Assembly: GCA_900766125.1 (NCBI GenBank)
Contig: CAAFUD010000150.1
Coordinates: 1 to 6,026, forward strand
DNA: 6,026 nt
DNA from: an uncultured Veillonella sp.
GTDB taxonomy: Bacteria; Bacillota; Negativicutes; Veillonellales; Veillonellaceae
Reading direction: 5' to 3'
Part shown: piece by piece, positions 1 through 5,107 of the stretch
Numbering within the stretch: position 1 is the first letter of the stretch
Layout of the letters: the number at the start of each line of letters is the position of its first letter
Position numbers and translations under genes: made by a program
The notes under the pieces: generated by a model
Seen by the model: only the letters and a program-made list of their open reading frames with translations
Told to the model about the DNA's origin: nothing
The model's database searches: none

Positions 1-183
1 AAATTTGATGAATTAACATATAATGACATTATTACAAAAGAATTAAAAGTAATGGATTCTACATCCACTACATTATGTAAAGACAATCATATCCCTATTA
101 TCGTTTTCAGCATGGATATTCCTGGTAATATTACCAAAGCTGCAAAAGGTGAAGAAGTAGGGACTATCGTTCGCGGATATTAG
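1..183 (+). CDS. pyrH: UMP kinase (uridylate kinase), C-terminal fragment, 5' end cut by the window
   Basis: PyrH phosphorylates UMP to UDP with ATP in the cytoplasm, an essential step of pyrimidine nucleotide synthesis. Frame 1 is open from base 1 to a TAG at 181-183 and gives 60 residues. The segment LKVMDSTSTTLCKDNHIPII followed by VFSMDIPGNI and the ending GTIVRGY matches the conserved C-terminus of bacterial hexameric UMP kinases (MDxTAxxLC...D..IPI.VFN...PGNI...GxxxGTxV). Those residues form part of the UMP-binding and oligomer core. Bases 1-60 hold only 11 G or C, far fewer than the rest of the window, which fits a host core gene. In many bacteria frr follows pyrH; here an integrase gene follows on the opposite strand, so this is probably the chromosome side of an integration site. 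The family call is from recognised motifs, without a search. Confidence 0.9.
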   Translation, partial: KFDELTYNDIITKELKVMDSTSTTLCKDNHIPIIVFSMDIPGNITKAAKGEEVGTIVRGY

Positions 184-192
184 ACTAAATTT

Positions 193-227
193 AAAAACCC
201 AGTAAACACGTAGTTTACTGGGTTTTT
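193..227. terminator. bidirectional intrinsic terminator between pyrH and int
   Basis: A perfect 15-bp inverted repeat (193-207 with 213-227) encloses the 5-base loop ACGTA. The outer five pairs are A:T, so a U-run follows the GC-containing stem in both directions: TTTTTATTTT on the plus strand and TTTTTAAATTT on the minus strand. It lies 9 bp after the pyrH stop and 25 bp beyond the stop of the convergent integrase, so it can end both transcripts. It may also mark the limit of the host sequence or be part of the att region. Confidence 0.9.
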
Positions 228-252
228 ATTTTCTAAAATTGCCAAAAAATTG

Positions 253-1347
253 CTATATTTCCTCACGGTAGCTCACCCGTGGCTCACCCTTTATTAGGTC
301 ATCATAGGTAGGTAATTTATTCACAGCTTCCACATATTGATCCGTGGTCTTGTGCGTATAAACGTCCTGCGTAATATTGCCGGCAGTGGAGTGGCCAACA
401 ATGTGCTTAACGATAATTTCCGGAATTTCTGCATTACTGCACATAGTAATAAACGTATGCCTGGTATCATGTGGCACATGTTCGCCCAGGTTGAGTTCTT
501 GGCATATTTTCGTAAAATGAGTACGATATATGTTCTTACTTGGAGATTTAAGCAGCACATTTGAACGATTGAATAGCGCTTCATTGTACAAGGCAGATAC
601 TATGGGGTAAATACATTCCGCGATTGGTATGATTCTACGCTTACCTGCATCCGTTTTAGACCCACCAATCATGTATCGTTCTTTTAGATGCACATCCTCG
701 ATTTTAATACCGTATAATTCAGAAATTCTGAGTCCGGTGTAAATATAAAGTAGCAATATTTGAGCCGTACGCTCGTTTTTATGCTCCCAAAGTGTAATTA
801 TATGGCTCGGAGTAAAAACTTTCGCTATGCGTGTGCTAGGGGCGTTTTTTGAGATTATAATATCCCGCATATAGTTCTTAGATAACACTTCGTGTTTAAT
901 TCCAACATTCATTACCCGAACCAGGATAGCCTTAACCGATTGGAGATATGACTGTTTCCTGGTTGGGTCGTCAAAGAAGAATTGAACGTGGGGAACACGT
1001 AAGGTGGTAACATCCTGTGATAAGAGATGCGCAAAATGGTCTCGCACAATTTCAATCTGTTGAATACGTCCTTTTGTCAGCCCTTGACGCTTTGACTCTT
1101 CAATCGTCCAATCAAACACCTGGCCAAATGTAGTCATCTTACGTTCAGCAAATGCATCTGGGTTACTTGCAAACTGTGCGAGTGCCTGGTACGCATCGGC
1201 TTGCTTAGTAAAAGTGCCAAGTGAGTGCTTAATTGGTTTCCCTTCAGCAGTCCAGCCAACTGTAATAACAGCACGGTAAGGCTTACGAAGGTTTTTGTGC
1301 TTCATTTTATATACGGATCCTGTTCCGTTGGCTCGTTTCATGGCCAT
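253..1347 (-). CDS. int: Tyrosine recombinase, phage-type integrase
   Basis: A 364-aa site-specific recombinase that would integrate and, with an accessory factor, excise the element. The length is normal for Firmicute phage integrases. Residues about 8-55 look like the AP2-like arm-binding domain (GSVYK...KPYRAVITVGW...LGTFTKQADA). Residues about 70-165 are the SAM-like core-binding domain, and about 175-345 the catalytic domain. The catalytic set is complete: R207 in TGLRISEL, K231 in GGSKTDAGKRR, H293 and R296 in HDTRHTF, H319 in VGHS, and nucleophile Y330 in QDVYTHKT. The ATG at 1345-1347 follows AGGAAGGA at about 10 bp; a second Met at codon 3 is possible but closer to the site. It is convergent with pyrH and last in the leftward cluster, which places the attachment site just beyond its 3' end. 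Confidence 0.96.
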   Translation of the reverse strand: MAMKRANGTGSVYKMKHKNLRKPYRAVITVGWTAEGKPIKHSLGTFTKQADAYQALAQFASNPDAFAERKMTTFGQVFDWTIEESKRQGLTKGRIQQIEIVRDHFAHLLSQDVTTLRVPHVQFFFDDPTRKQSYLQSVKAILVRVMNVGIKHEVLSKNYMRDIIISKNAPSTRIAKVFTPSHIITLWEHKNERTAQILLLYIYTGLRISELYGIKIEDVHLKERYMIGGSKTDAGKRRIIPIAECIYPIVSALYNEALFNRSNVLLKSPSKNIYRTHFTKICQELNLGEHVPHDTRHTFITMCSNAEIPEIIVKHIVGHSTAGNITQDVYTHKTTDQYVEAVNKLPTYDDLIKGEPRVSYREEI

Positions 1348-1370
1348 AATTTTATATCCTTCCTATAGCT

Positions 1371-1404
1371 AAGCCCCTATCTGAGTAGTATCGGATAGGG
1401 GCTT
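1371..1404 (-). terminator. hairpin between the membrane-protein gene and int, possible weak terminator
   Basis: A perfect 11-bp stem, AAGCCCCTATC (1371-1381) with GATAGGGGCTT (1394-1404), encloses a 12-base loop. It begins 4 bp after the stop of the upstream minus-strand gene. The U-run that would follow on the minus strand is only two bases, so it may attenuate rather than stop readthrough into int, or it may stabilise the upstream mRNA 3' end. The hairpin is certain; the role is inferred. Confidence 0.6.
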
Positions 1405-1408
1405 TACC

Positions 1409-1810
1409 TTATTTAAATTGAATTTGTTTAGCCTCTCCGTTGAGATAGTAGGTTACGGTAGGTTTATTAGCGTTGATATAATCAACGAGGCCTGGCTGAA
1501 CCGGTGCTACATATATGGTGTGGTAGAAGAACGATTCAGGGAACATATCGAATCGGTGCGCAGGTGGTACGGTCTGAACAATCTGCCAACGCGCCTGTAC
1601 AGACTTCCCATTAGGGAATGTAAGAGTGGAGTTCTCTCCGCCCTGGGCGGATGTGAGTGTCCAGTCCTCAAGGACTACACTGGTTACGGTATGGCCAAGC
1701 ACGGACTCATTTCTAAACTCAATAGATGGTTTAGGCCATAGCGCGAATAGGGCTACGCCTAGGATGACTATAAGAATAATAGGAATAGCAATAATTGATT
1801 TAATCTTCAT
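1409..1810 (-). CDS. Membrane-anchored hypothetical protein, possible superinfection-exclusion type
   Basis: A 133-aa protein that I do not recognise. Residues 5-24 (IIAIPIILIVILGVALFAL within this stretch) form one strongly hydrophobic segment after MKIKS, so an N-in anchor or uncleaved signal is likely. There is no lipobox cysteine. Residues 26-133 are polar with many alternating beta-type stretches, including the tail VTYYLNGEAKQIQFK, and would lie outside the cytoplasmic membrane. The ATG at 1808-1810 lies inside the 3' end of the repressor gene (11-bp overlap) and follows GGGAGAAG at about 6 bp, so the two genes are probably one transcript expressed in the lysogen. In Gram-positive temperate phages, small membrane or lipid-anchored proteins encoded between repressor and integrase often block superinfecting phage DNA entry (Ltp of TP-J34 and Sie2009 are examples). 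That role is inferred from position and topology only. Confidence 0.75.
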   Translation of the reverse strand: MKIKSIIAIPIILIVILGVALFALWPKPSIEFRNESVLGHTVTSVVLEDWTLTSAQGGENSTLTFPNGKSVQARWQIVQTVPPAHRFDMFPESFFYHTIYVAPVQPGLVDYINANKPTVTYYLNGEAKQIQFK

Positions 1811-2603
1811 GATTTTCTTCTCCCGACTTTTGAGTGTCTGTACTGTATTTTAGATATTTGAGAAAGCCCATCGATATATCAAACTCTCTAGTCTCTTTAG
1901 TATGTTTGTAGAACTGGTCAATGGTGAATTTTAGAAATGAATCAAGCTTACCGCGTTGGTGAAGTTGACCAAGTGTCAAGAAAAATCGGATAAATGTATC
2001 TGGGTCATCTAACAACGTAGCAATTATAGAACCCACTTCACGATATGTGTCTGTCAGAGATTTATTTACCAAAGGGAACGATCCTCTTAGCATGGATACT
2101 ATAAGTTCCTCGAATGAGTTCTTATTAGCTCTAACAAAAATAGAATTTTTATCGCTTGGGAGGGTAGATATCCCGGTATTGAATAATTCTTGTAATCGGG
2201 AGGCCAGTTTGCGGCGCGCTTCTTTTGAATCTTCGTCAGTTTTAACATAATCATATATTTTATCATCAAGTTTAAGCGTATAATGGCTTAAATCTGTAGA
2301 GTCAGTGGATTGTAAATCTTTTCCCAATATGTAGTTCATATCAACATTAAATAAAGTAGAATATGCCCGAATATAAGGAGCGGATGGTTGGCTCTTGCCA
2401 TTCTCCCAACGGGATACCATACTTTTGGATACACCATCGCCCTTAACATCAAGTCCGGCCTTTTGAACTTCCAAGGAGAGTTTTTCCCTGAGCGCGTCAA
2501 TAGTTAATCCTTGTGCCGTACGTAGTTCTTTTAGACGTTGCCCGATTTTAAATTTTAATTGATCTTCTTTAAGCCTTGAGCTTATATTTAGATTTGTAGT
2601 CAT
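1800..2603 (-). CDS. CI-like phage repressor, XRE family HTH
   Basis: A 267-aa DNA-binding protein that probably holds the element in the integrated state by repressing the divergent early operon. The HTH_3/XRE domain spans about residues 17-95: IGQRLKELRTAQGLTIDALR, then a longer-than-usual inter-helix part, then VSKSMVSRWENGKSQPS as the recognition region and LFNVDMNYILG closing the fold. Residues about 100-267 carry no visible Ser-Lys protease motif or Ala-Gly cleavage site of LexA/CI type. They look helical and may serve for oligomerisation or signal sensing. The ATG at 2601-2603 follows AAAGGTGA at about 10 bp. The gene diverges from a Cro-like gene across 208 bp and is followed, with overlap, by the membrane-protein gene. 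Family confidence is high; the repressor role comes from context. Confidence 0.9.
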   Translation of the reverse strand: MTTNLNISSRLKEDQLKFKIGQRLKELRTAQGLTIDALREKLSLEVQKAGLDVKGDGVSKSMVSRWENGKSQPSAPYIRAYSTLFNVDMNYILGKDLQSTDSTDLSHYTLKLDDKIYDYVKTDEDSKEARRKLASRLQELFNTGISTLPSDKNSIFVRANKNSFEELIVSMLRGSFPLVNKSLTDTYREVGSIIATLLDDPDTFIRFFLTLGQLHQRGKLDSFLKFTIDQFYKHTKETREFDISMGFLKYLKYSTDTQKSGEENHED

Positions 2604-2647
2604 TTTTAAAATTCACCTTTCCTCACTTAAACCCTCTTCCTACCTAT

Positions 2648-2677
2648 ATTATACTTCAGATGTTCCTCAATAGGCAA
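2648..2677 (-). promoter_or_regulatory. leftward promoter of the repressor operon
   Basis: On the minus strand TATAAT (plus positions 2648-2653) is preceded at 18 bp by TTGCCT (2672-2677), a fair sigma-70/SigA promoter 45 bp upstream of the repressor start codon. The -35 box lies inside the operator-like site at 2662-2678, so a protein bound there would block this promoter. Seen: the boxes. Inferred: autoregulation or Cro-type control. Confidence 0.7.
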
Positions 2678-2678
2678 T
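2662..2678. promoter_or_regulatory. operator-like site O1
   Basis: GTTCCTCAATAGGCAAT matches the 17-bp sites at 3030-3046 and 3066-3082 in 14 and 15 positions. It overlaps the -35 box of the leftward promoter and lies 30 bp before the -35 box of the rightward promoter. Three conserved copies around the switch genes point to one regulator binding all of them; which one is not shown by the sequence. Confidence 0.7.
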
Positions 2679-2708
2679 TAAAATTTACGAGAAATCACAA
2701 AAATGTTG

Positions 2709-2737
2709 TTGACAGGAACTTTTGACGGTGCTATCAT
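2709..2737 (+). promoter_or_regulatory. rightward early promoter
   Basis: A consensus -35 TTGACA (2709-2714) and a near-consensus -10 TATCAT (2732-2737) are separated by exactly 17 bp. Transcription would start near 2744 and give a leader of about 70 bases before the GTG start at 2812. The AGGAAC in the spacer (2714-2719) and TAAGGCAACT just after the -10 (2745-2754) resemble single halves of the 17-bp operator. This promoter should drive the whole rightward operon. Confidence 0.85.
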
Positions 2738-2811
2738 GTACACATAAGGCAACTCGGCAACATTGAAGAGAGGCCGATAGAACAATTTGATATTGAAAGG
2801 GGGCGGGGTAG

Positions 2812-3027
2812 GTGATACCACGTAAAGCAATCTCTCCGTATCGAAAGCTCAAAAGCTTCATGGTAGAGAATGATATTTCTAATACCGCAGCCGCAAAGGT
2901 GATAGGGGTTAAGCCAAACACTTTCAGTAAGAAGCTTAACCGCATCAACACAGACTTCACATTACAGGAAATGCGTATGTTGTGTATAACCTATGACCTT
3001 GATGCGAACGTATTTTTTTTACATTAG
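2812..3027 (+). CDS. Cro-like small XRE regulator
   Basis: A 71-aa protein starting at GTG. The fold is the compact XRE type seen in many small Firmicute phage regulators: YRKLKSFMVENDISNTAAAK (10-29), then IGVKPNTFSKKLNRI as turn and recognition helix (31-45), then TDFTLQEMRMLC and a final helix ending DANVFFL. The GTG start is preferred over the ATG at codon 17 (2860) because helix 1 (YRKLKSFM) lies before that Met, and AAAGGGGG sits about 7 bp upstream of the GTG. As the first gene after the divergent promoter it is the natural Cro counterpart of the leftward repressor and may bind the 17-bp sites. The first of the paired operators begins 2 bp after its stop codon. The family is confident; the role is by position. 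Confidence 0.85.
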   Translation: MIPRKAISPYRKLKSFMVENDISNTAAAKVIGVKPNTFSKKLNRINTDFTLQEMRMLCITYDLDANVFFLH

Positions 3028-3029
3028 AG

Positions 3030-3046
3030 GTTCCTATTTAGGCAAC
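3030..3046. repeat. operator-like site O2
   Basis: GTTCCTATTTAGGCAAC, starting 2 bp after the stop of the Cro-like gene, differs from the site at 3066 in one base of 17. Identity runs further, as AGGTTCCTAxTTAGGCAACTT over 21 bases in both copies. The pair is spaced 36 bp start to start. Confidence 0.8.
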
Positions 3047-3065
3047 TTTTTATTTTTACCAAAAG

Positions 3066-3082
3066 GTTCCTAATTAGGCAAC
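3066..3082. repeat. operator-like site O3
   Basis: GTTCCTAATTAGGCAAC holds a perfect 10-bp palindrome, CCTAATTAGG, flanked by GTT and CAAC, so it is a dyad with slightly offset outer arms. It ends just before the ribosome binding site (3085-3093) of the next gene. No good promoter is visible between 3027 and 3100, so this pair may act on elongation or translation, or by looping to O1, and not by covering a local promoter. Confidence 0.8.
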
Positions 3083-3101
3083 TTAAAAGGAGGCAGTCAC
3101 T

Positions 3102-3338
3102 ATGAACAAACGTAAATCTTGTGTAACGTACCTGTACCAAGATTCACTCGCTCGTCGGATGAAGGAGCTCGGTGTATCTCGGTCAGAGCTAGCCACTATG
3201 ACCGGGCTTTCACCCTGCACAATCCTTACGGCGTGTAATGGTAGACCAGTATCGGTTCGAACAATCGCCAAGGTTCTTGAATATTTACAAGTTGATTCAT
3301 CTGAAGAAGATGACTACTGGGGTATTGACCCTGTATAG
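3102..3338 (+). CDS. Small XRE-type HTH protein
   Basis: A 78-aa protein with an HTH of the Cro/CI class: LARRMKELGVSRSELATMTG (16-35), SPCTILTACNGR as turn and recognition helix (37-48), VSVRTIAKVLEYLQVD as helices 4 and 5 (50-65), and a short acidic tail SSEEDDYWGID. The ATG follows AAAAGGAGG (3085-3093) at 8 bp, an almost ideal site. The paired operators lie immediately upstream, so its expression is probably tuned separately from the Cro-like gene. It could be a second switch regulator or a CII-like activator; the sequence does not tell which. Confidence 0.85.
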   Translation: MNKRKSCVTYLYQDSLARRMKELGVSRSELATMTGLSPCTILTACNGRPVSVRTIAKVLEYLQVDSSEEDDYWGIDPV

Positions 3339-3347
3339 GAGGTAACT

Positions 3348-3515
3348 ATGAACAATGAAAAAGATGATCGTATCATCATCGAAAACTTATATGTCCAACA
3401 GGTTCAAAGGACCGCTAAGATTGACCTCTGGTTCAACCGAATCCTTGGATTGTTGTCCTTTGTAACGTTAACCGTTATGATTATCTACTTTGTAATCATG
3501 TTAAATGTGTTATGA
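3348..3515 (+). CDS. Small single-pass membrane protein, 55 aa
   Basis: A short gene that is easily missed. ATG 3348-3350 follows AGGAGG (3338-3343) at 4 bp, and the frame ends at TGA 3513-3515. Residues 1-26 are charged and hydrophilic (MNNEKDDRIIIENLYVQQVQ, then RTAKID). Residues about 27-53 are hydrophobic (WFNRILGLLSFVTLTVMIIY, then FVIMLNVL), giving one membrane helix, probably with the N-terminus in the cytoplasm. It starts 9 bp after the upstream HTH gene, and its stop overlaps the next start as ATGA, so it is translationally coupled. The function is unknown. Its length, ribosome binding site and packing between genes support it being real. Confidence 0.8.
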   Translation: MNNEKDDRIIIENLYVQQVQRTAKIDLWFNRILGLLSFVTLTVMIIYFVIMLNVL

Positions 3516-3742
3516 ACCCAACCATTACAGTGAAACAAATGGCTAGCGTTTTAGGCATAACCCTTACCGCGGTTAGAGAGGGCATCGCTAACAACCATTA
3601 CAAAGCCTTCGCCTATTGTTATGGCAAAGGCAAGAAACGAACCTTCGTCATTGACCGGTTCGGATTTGAAACATACCTGGCTCGAACAGGGAGAAGTGAA
3701 GAGTACATCAAGGAGGCATTTAATCATGCATGCATTTCTTAA
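3512..3742 (+). CDS. Excisionase-like HTH protein
   Basis: A 76-aa protein with a winged-helix or MerR/excisionase-like reading: ITVKQMASVLGITLTAVREG (5-24) as the HTH, then NNHYKAFAYCYGKGKKRTFV (27-46) as a basic wing, then IDRFGFETYLARTG. This arrangement matches the small DNA-binding family common in Firmicute prophages (helix 'VGxSxxxVRxGL', wing ending in 'Y.I....F..Y'). Some members are directionality factors for integrases. The start overlaps the stop of the 55-aa membrane gene (ATGA), so no separate ribosome binding site is needed. With a tyrosine integrase in the same element, a Xis role is plausible but unproven; it could also be a general early regulator. A 17-bp overlap joins it to the next gene. 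Confidence 0.75.
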   Translation: MNPTITVKQMASVLGITLTAVREGIANNHYKAFAYCYGKGKKRTFVIDRFGFETYLARTGRSEEYIKEAFNHACIS

Positions 3743-3911
3743 ATTAGTAGCCGGATTAATCCTTATGGGCTCCGTCGGTAGCCTCGAGATTGACCGCATA
3801 GGCTTTACACAATACTTCATCCAATGTGCCCTAGGGTTGGCGCTATGGATTGTGGCCGAGCAAGGCCAAACCATCAGACGACTCCAAAAGCTACAAAGGA
3901 GACAACGATGA
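3726..3911 (+). CDS. Small membrane protein, 61 aa
   Basis: Reads MHAFLKLVAGLILMGSVGSL, then EIDRIGFTQ, then a second hydrophobic stretch (residues 28-46, containing YFIQCALGLALWIVA), and ends with a basic tail (RRLQKLQRRQR). Two membrane helices with both ends on the same side are likely, the basic tail being cytoplasmic by the positive-inside rule. The ATG at 3726 is chosen over an upstream in-frame Met at 3621 because AAGGAGG (3710-3716) lies 9 bp before it, and because the longer form would run through most of the preceding gene. The stop overlaps the next start as ATGA. Two membrane helices and a tiny size recall holins, but the early-operon position argues against lysis. The function is unknown. 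Confidence 0.7.
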   Translation: MHAFLKLVAGLILMGSVGSLEIDRIGFTQYFIQCALGLALWIVAEQGQTIRRLQKLQRRQR

Positions 3912-4381
3912 GACGGAAACCAATCATCCCGATGATGCGGTTAAAGTCCAGTTTCGACCTTAAGAAACTGATTTACGATAACACACCATACGGGTTATGC
4001 AGTTTCGGCGAAGTCATCGGAGTCAGTTCCACGACCTTGGTTAAGATATCACAGTATCAACCGGTGCGGATATGCACAGCCAGGTTAGTAGCGAAAGGCC
4101 TTGGCCAACGAATCGACTTCTTATTTGACCAGTGCTCAATTCAACAAAAGACCTGGGGCAATCGATTTGGTTATCAAATCCGGCCTGAAGCGTTCCGTAA
4201 GGTGCTGGCCGATAAGCAGTTATCCATCCAAGACGTCGCTGAGATGTGCGGGATGCACTATGCAACCCTATACAGCCATCTCAAGGGCACCAATAAGTCG
4301 ATGTCATTTAGTAAGGCGGTCATCTTGGCAGACACTCTGAACGTCGACATCGGATTATTATTTGACTTTAGCCAGTATTAA
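3908..4381 (+). CDS. Tandem-HTH DNA-binding protein, 157 aa
   Basis: Two XRE-like domains lie in a row. The first, about 17-75 (DLKKLIYDNTPYGLCSFGEV, then IGVSSTTLVKISQYQPVRIC, ending IDFLFDQ), is divergent. The second, about 91-155 (IRPEAFRKVLADKQLSIQDV, then AEMCGMHYATLYSHLKG, ending VDIGLLFD), is canonical. Both end in a helix closing with LFD, which suggests duplication of one domain. The start at 3908 is preferred over an in-frame upstream Met at 3824 because AAAGGAG (3895-3901) is 6 bp before it and its ATG overlaps the previous stop. It may bind two half-sites or bridge DNA as a monomer; its target is unknown. It is the third or fourth DNA-binding protein of this operon, unusual crowding for such a short region. 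Confidence 0.8.
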   Translation: MRRKPIIPMMRLKSSFDLKKLIYDNTPYGLCSFGEVIGVSSTTLVKISQYQPVRICTARLVAKGLGQRIDFLFDQCSIQQKTWGNRFGYQIRPEAFRKVLADKQLSIQDVAEMCGMHYATLYSHLKGTNKSMSFSKAVILADTLNVDIGLLFDFSQY

Positions 4382-4397
4382 GTGAGGTATCCCTCAC
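4382..4397. promoter_or_regulatory. short hairpin or dyad after the tandem-HTH gene
   Basis: GTGAGG (4382-4387) and CCTCAC (4392-4397) form a perfect 6-bp inverted repeat around TATC, directly after the TAA of the upstream gene. No U-run follows, so it is unlikely to be a strong terminator. It could be an operator dyad or an mRNA processing or stability element. Confidence 0.4.
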
Positions 4398-4415
4398 ATG
4401 GGCAATGATGGCCAA

Positions 4416-4443
4416 TTGGTACGGAGCCCAACGGTAGTATATT
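4416..4443 (+). promoter_or_regulatory. possible weak promoter ahead of the 200-aa gene
   Basis: TTGGTA (4416-4421), 16 bp, then TATATT (4438-4443). The 89-bp gap 4382-4470 is the largest within the rightward operon, where every other junction is tighter, so an internal promoter is plausible here. The boxes are only moderately good and the call is tentative. It could start a transcript covering the 200-aa gene and the adhesin. Confidence 0.3.
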
Positions 4444-4463
4444 TTGCAATTTAGCAGAAAGGA

Positions 4464-4480
4464 GGTTCCTATGCAGAACC
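4464..4480. repeat. inverted repeat over ribosome binding site and start codon
   Basis: GGTTC (4464-4468) and GAACC (4476-4480) are perfect arms around CTATGCA, which contains the ATG start at 4471. In RNA this small hairpin would include part of the Shine-Dalgarno sequence and the start codon; in DNA it resembles a half-copy of the operator (AGGTTCCTAT is shared with O2). It may be chance, as the arms are only 5 bp. Confidence 0.35.
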
Positions 4481-5073
4481 CTACAAAGAACAACGTACGG
4501 ACCTTTGTTAGAAGTCTGTACAACGCTAGGCTTCTGGAACAAACAGAAGCGGAAAGCGTAGCACTCGAATCACATTACATTAGCCTGGAAGCTGATGGGC
4601 GTGTAGCAGCTGCTGAAGCGTTCTACAAAGTCATTAACGGCTTACGGGAAGCACGTAAGGGCGCCCAACGTTTGGAAGAACTTGGCTATGGCTCGCTAGC
4701 TAATAAGTTAGTGCCTGATGCCGACTCCTTCATCAAGCGGATGTGCAAGCCACTCCACGAATGGTGGTATGACAATCTCGATGTTAACTCCGAGAAGGGC
4801 CAAAAGTGGCGTGCAGTCCTTGACGTGGCCAAACCTTACGAAATTGAGATTCGTAAGTTGAAGTCAGCACGGAATGCATTAAATAGCATTATCGATCGTT
4901 CAGCTTCAGGTAAGCAAGCTGTAGTCGAGCTCAAGAAATTTGGATTCGACTATGACACCTGGGCACATGCACAAGTTGATATCGGCAGTCCATCTGATTT
5001 CGATATTCTCAAACGCCCAAAAGAAAATGACCGCATCAGTACTGGAACTACTGACACGGCCACATCAAAATAA
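4471..5073 (+). CDS. Hypothetical soluble protein, 200 aa
   Basis: I do not recognise this protein. It begins MQNPTKNNVRTFVRSLYNAR and is rich in charged, helix-forming residues through about 160, with the stretches ESHYISLEADGRVAAAEAFY (34-53), LREARKGAQRLEELGYG (58-74) and IEIRKLKSARNALNSIIDRS (125-144). A Trp-rich spot, HEWWYDNLDV, lies at 96-105. The C-terminal 25 residues are Thr/Ser/Asp-rich and probably disordered. There is no signal peptide or membrane segment, so it should be cytoplasmic, with possible coiled-coil pairing. The ATG at 4471 follows AAAGGAGG (4458-4465) at 5 bp and is preferred over an in-frame TTG at 4444, which precedes that site. It is followed after 34 bp by the adhesin gene. 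The moderate GC (31 of 60 in bases 4681-4740) groups it with the adhesin and not with the lysogeny module. Confidence 0.8.
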   Translation: MQNPTKNNVRTFVRSLYNARLLEQTEAESVALESHYISLEADGRVAAAEAFYKVINGLREARKGAQRLEELGYGSLANKLVPDADSFIKRMCKPLHEWWYDNLDVNSEKGQKWRAVLDVAKPYEIEIRKLKSARNALNSIIDRSASGKQAVVELKKFGFDYDTWAHAQVDIGSPSDFDILKRPKENDRISTGTTDTATSK

Positions 5074-5107
5074 TTTTGACACTTATATTATACGAGGTAT
5101 TTGAACT

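Noticed and set aside
235..253. AAAATTGC repeated at 235 and 246 as integrase core or arm sites
   Set aside because: An 8-base AT-rich direct repeat in AT-rich DNA is too weak without the other element end for comparison.
321..584. Open frames on both strands inside the integrase region
   Set aside because: They overlap the integrase, whose catalytic motifs are all intact, and have no ribosome binding sites or recognisable domains.
1418..1853. Two plus-strand open frames opposite the membrane-protein gene
   Set aside because: They are antisense to a gene with a good ribosome binding site and a clear membrane segment, and neither reads like a plausible protein.
3824..3907. Longer N-terminus (28 extra residues) for the tandem-HTH protein
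   Set aside because: The AAAGGAG site and ATGA overlap favour 3908, and the extra residues are the out-of-frame reading of the membrane gene's 3' end.
5076..5104. TTGACA at 5076 as the -35 of an adhesin promoter
   Set aside because: The TATATT and TTATAC boxes lie only 2-6 bp after it. A box at 16-17 bp would start transcription at or after the adhesin ATG.
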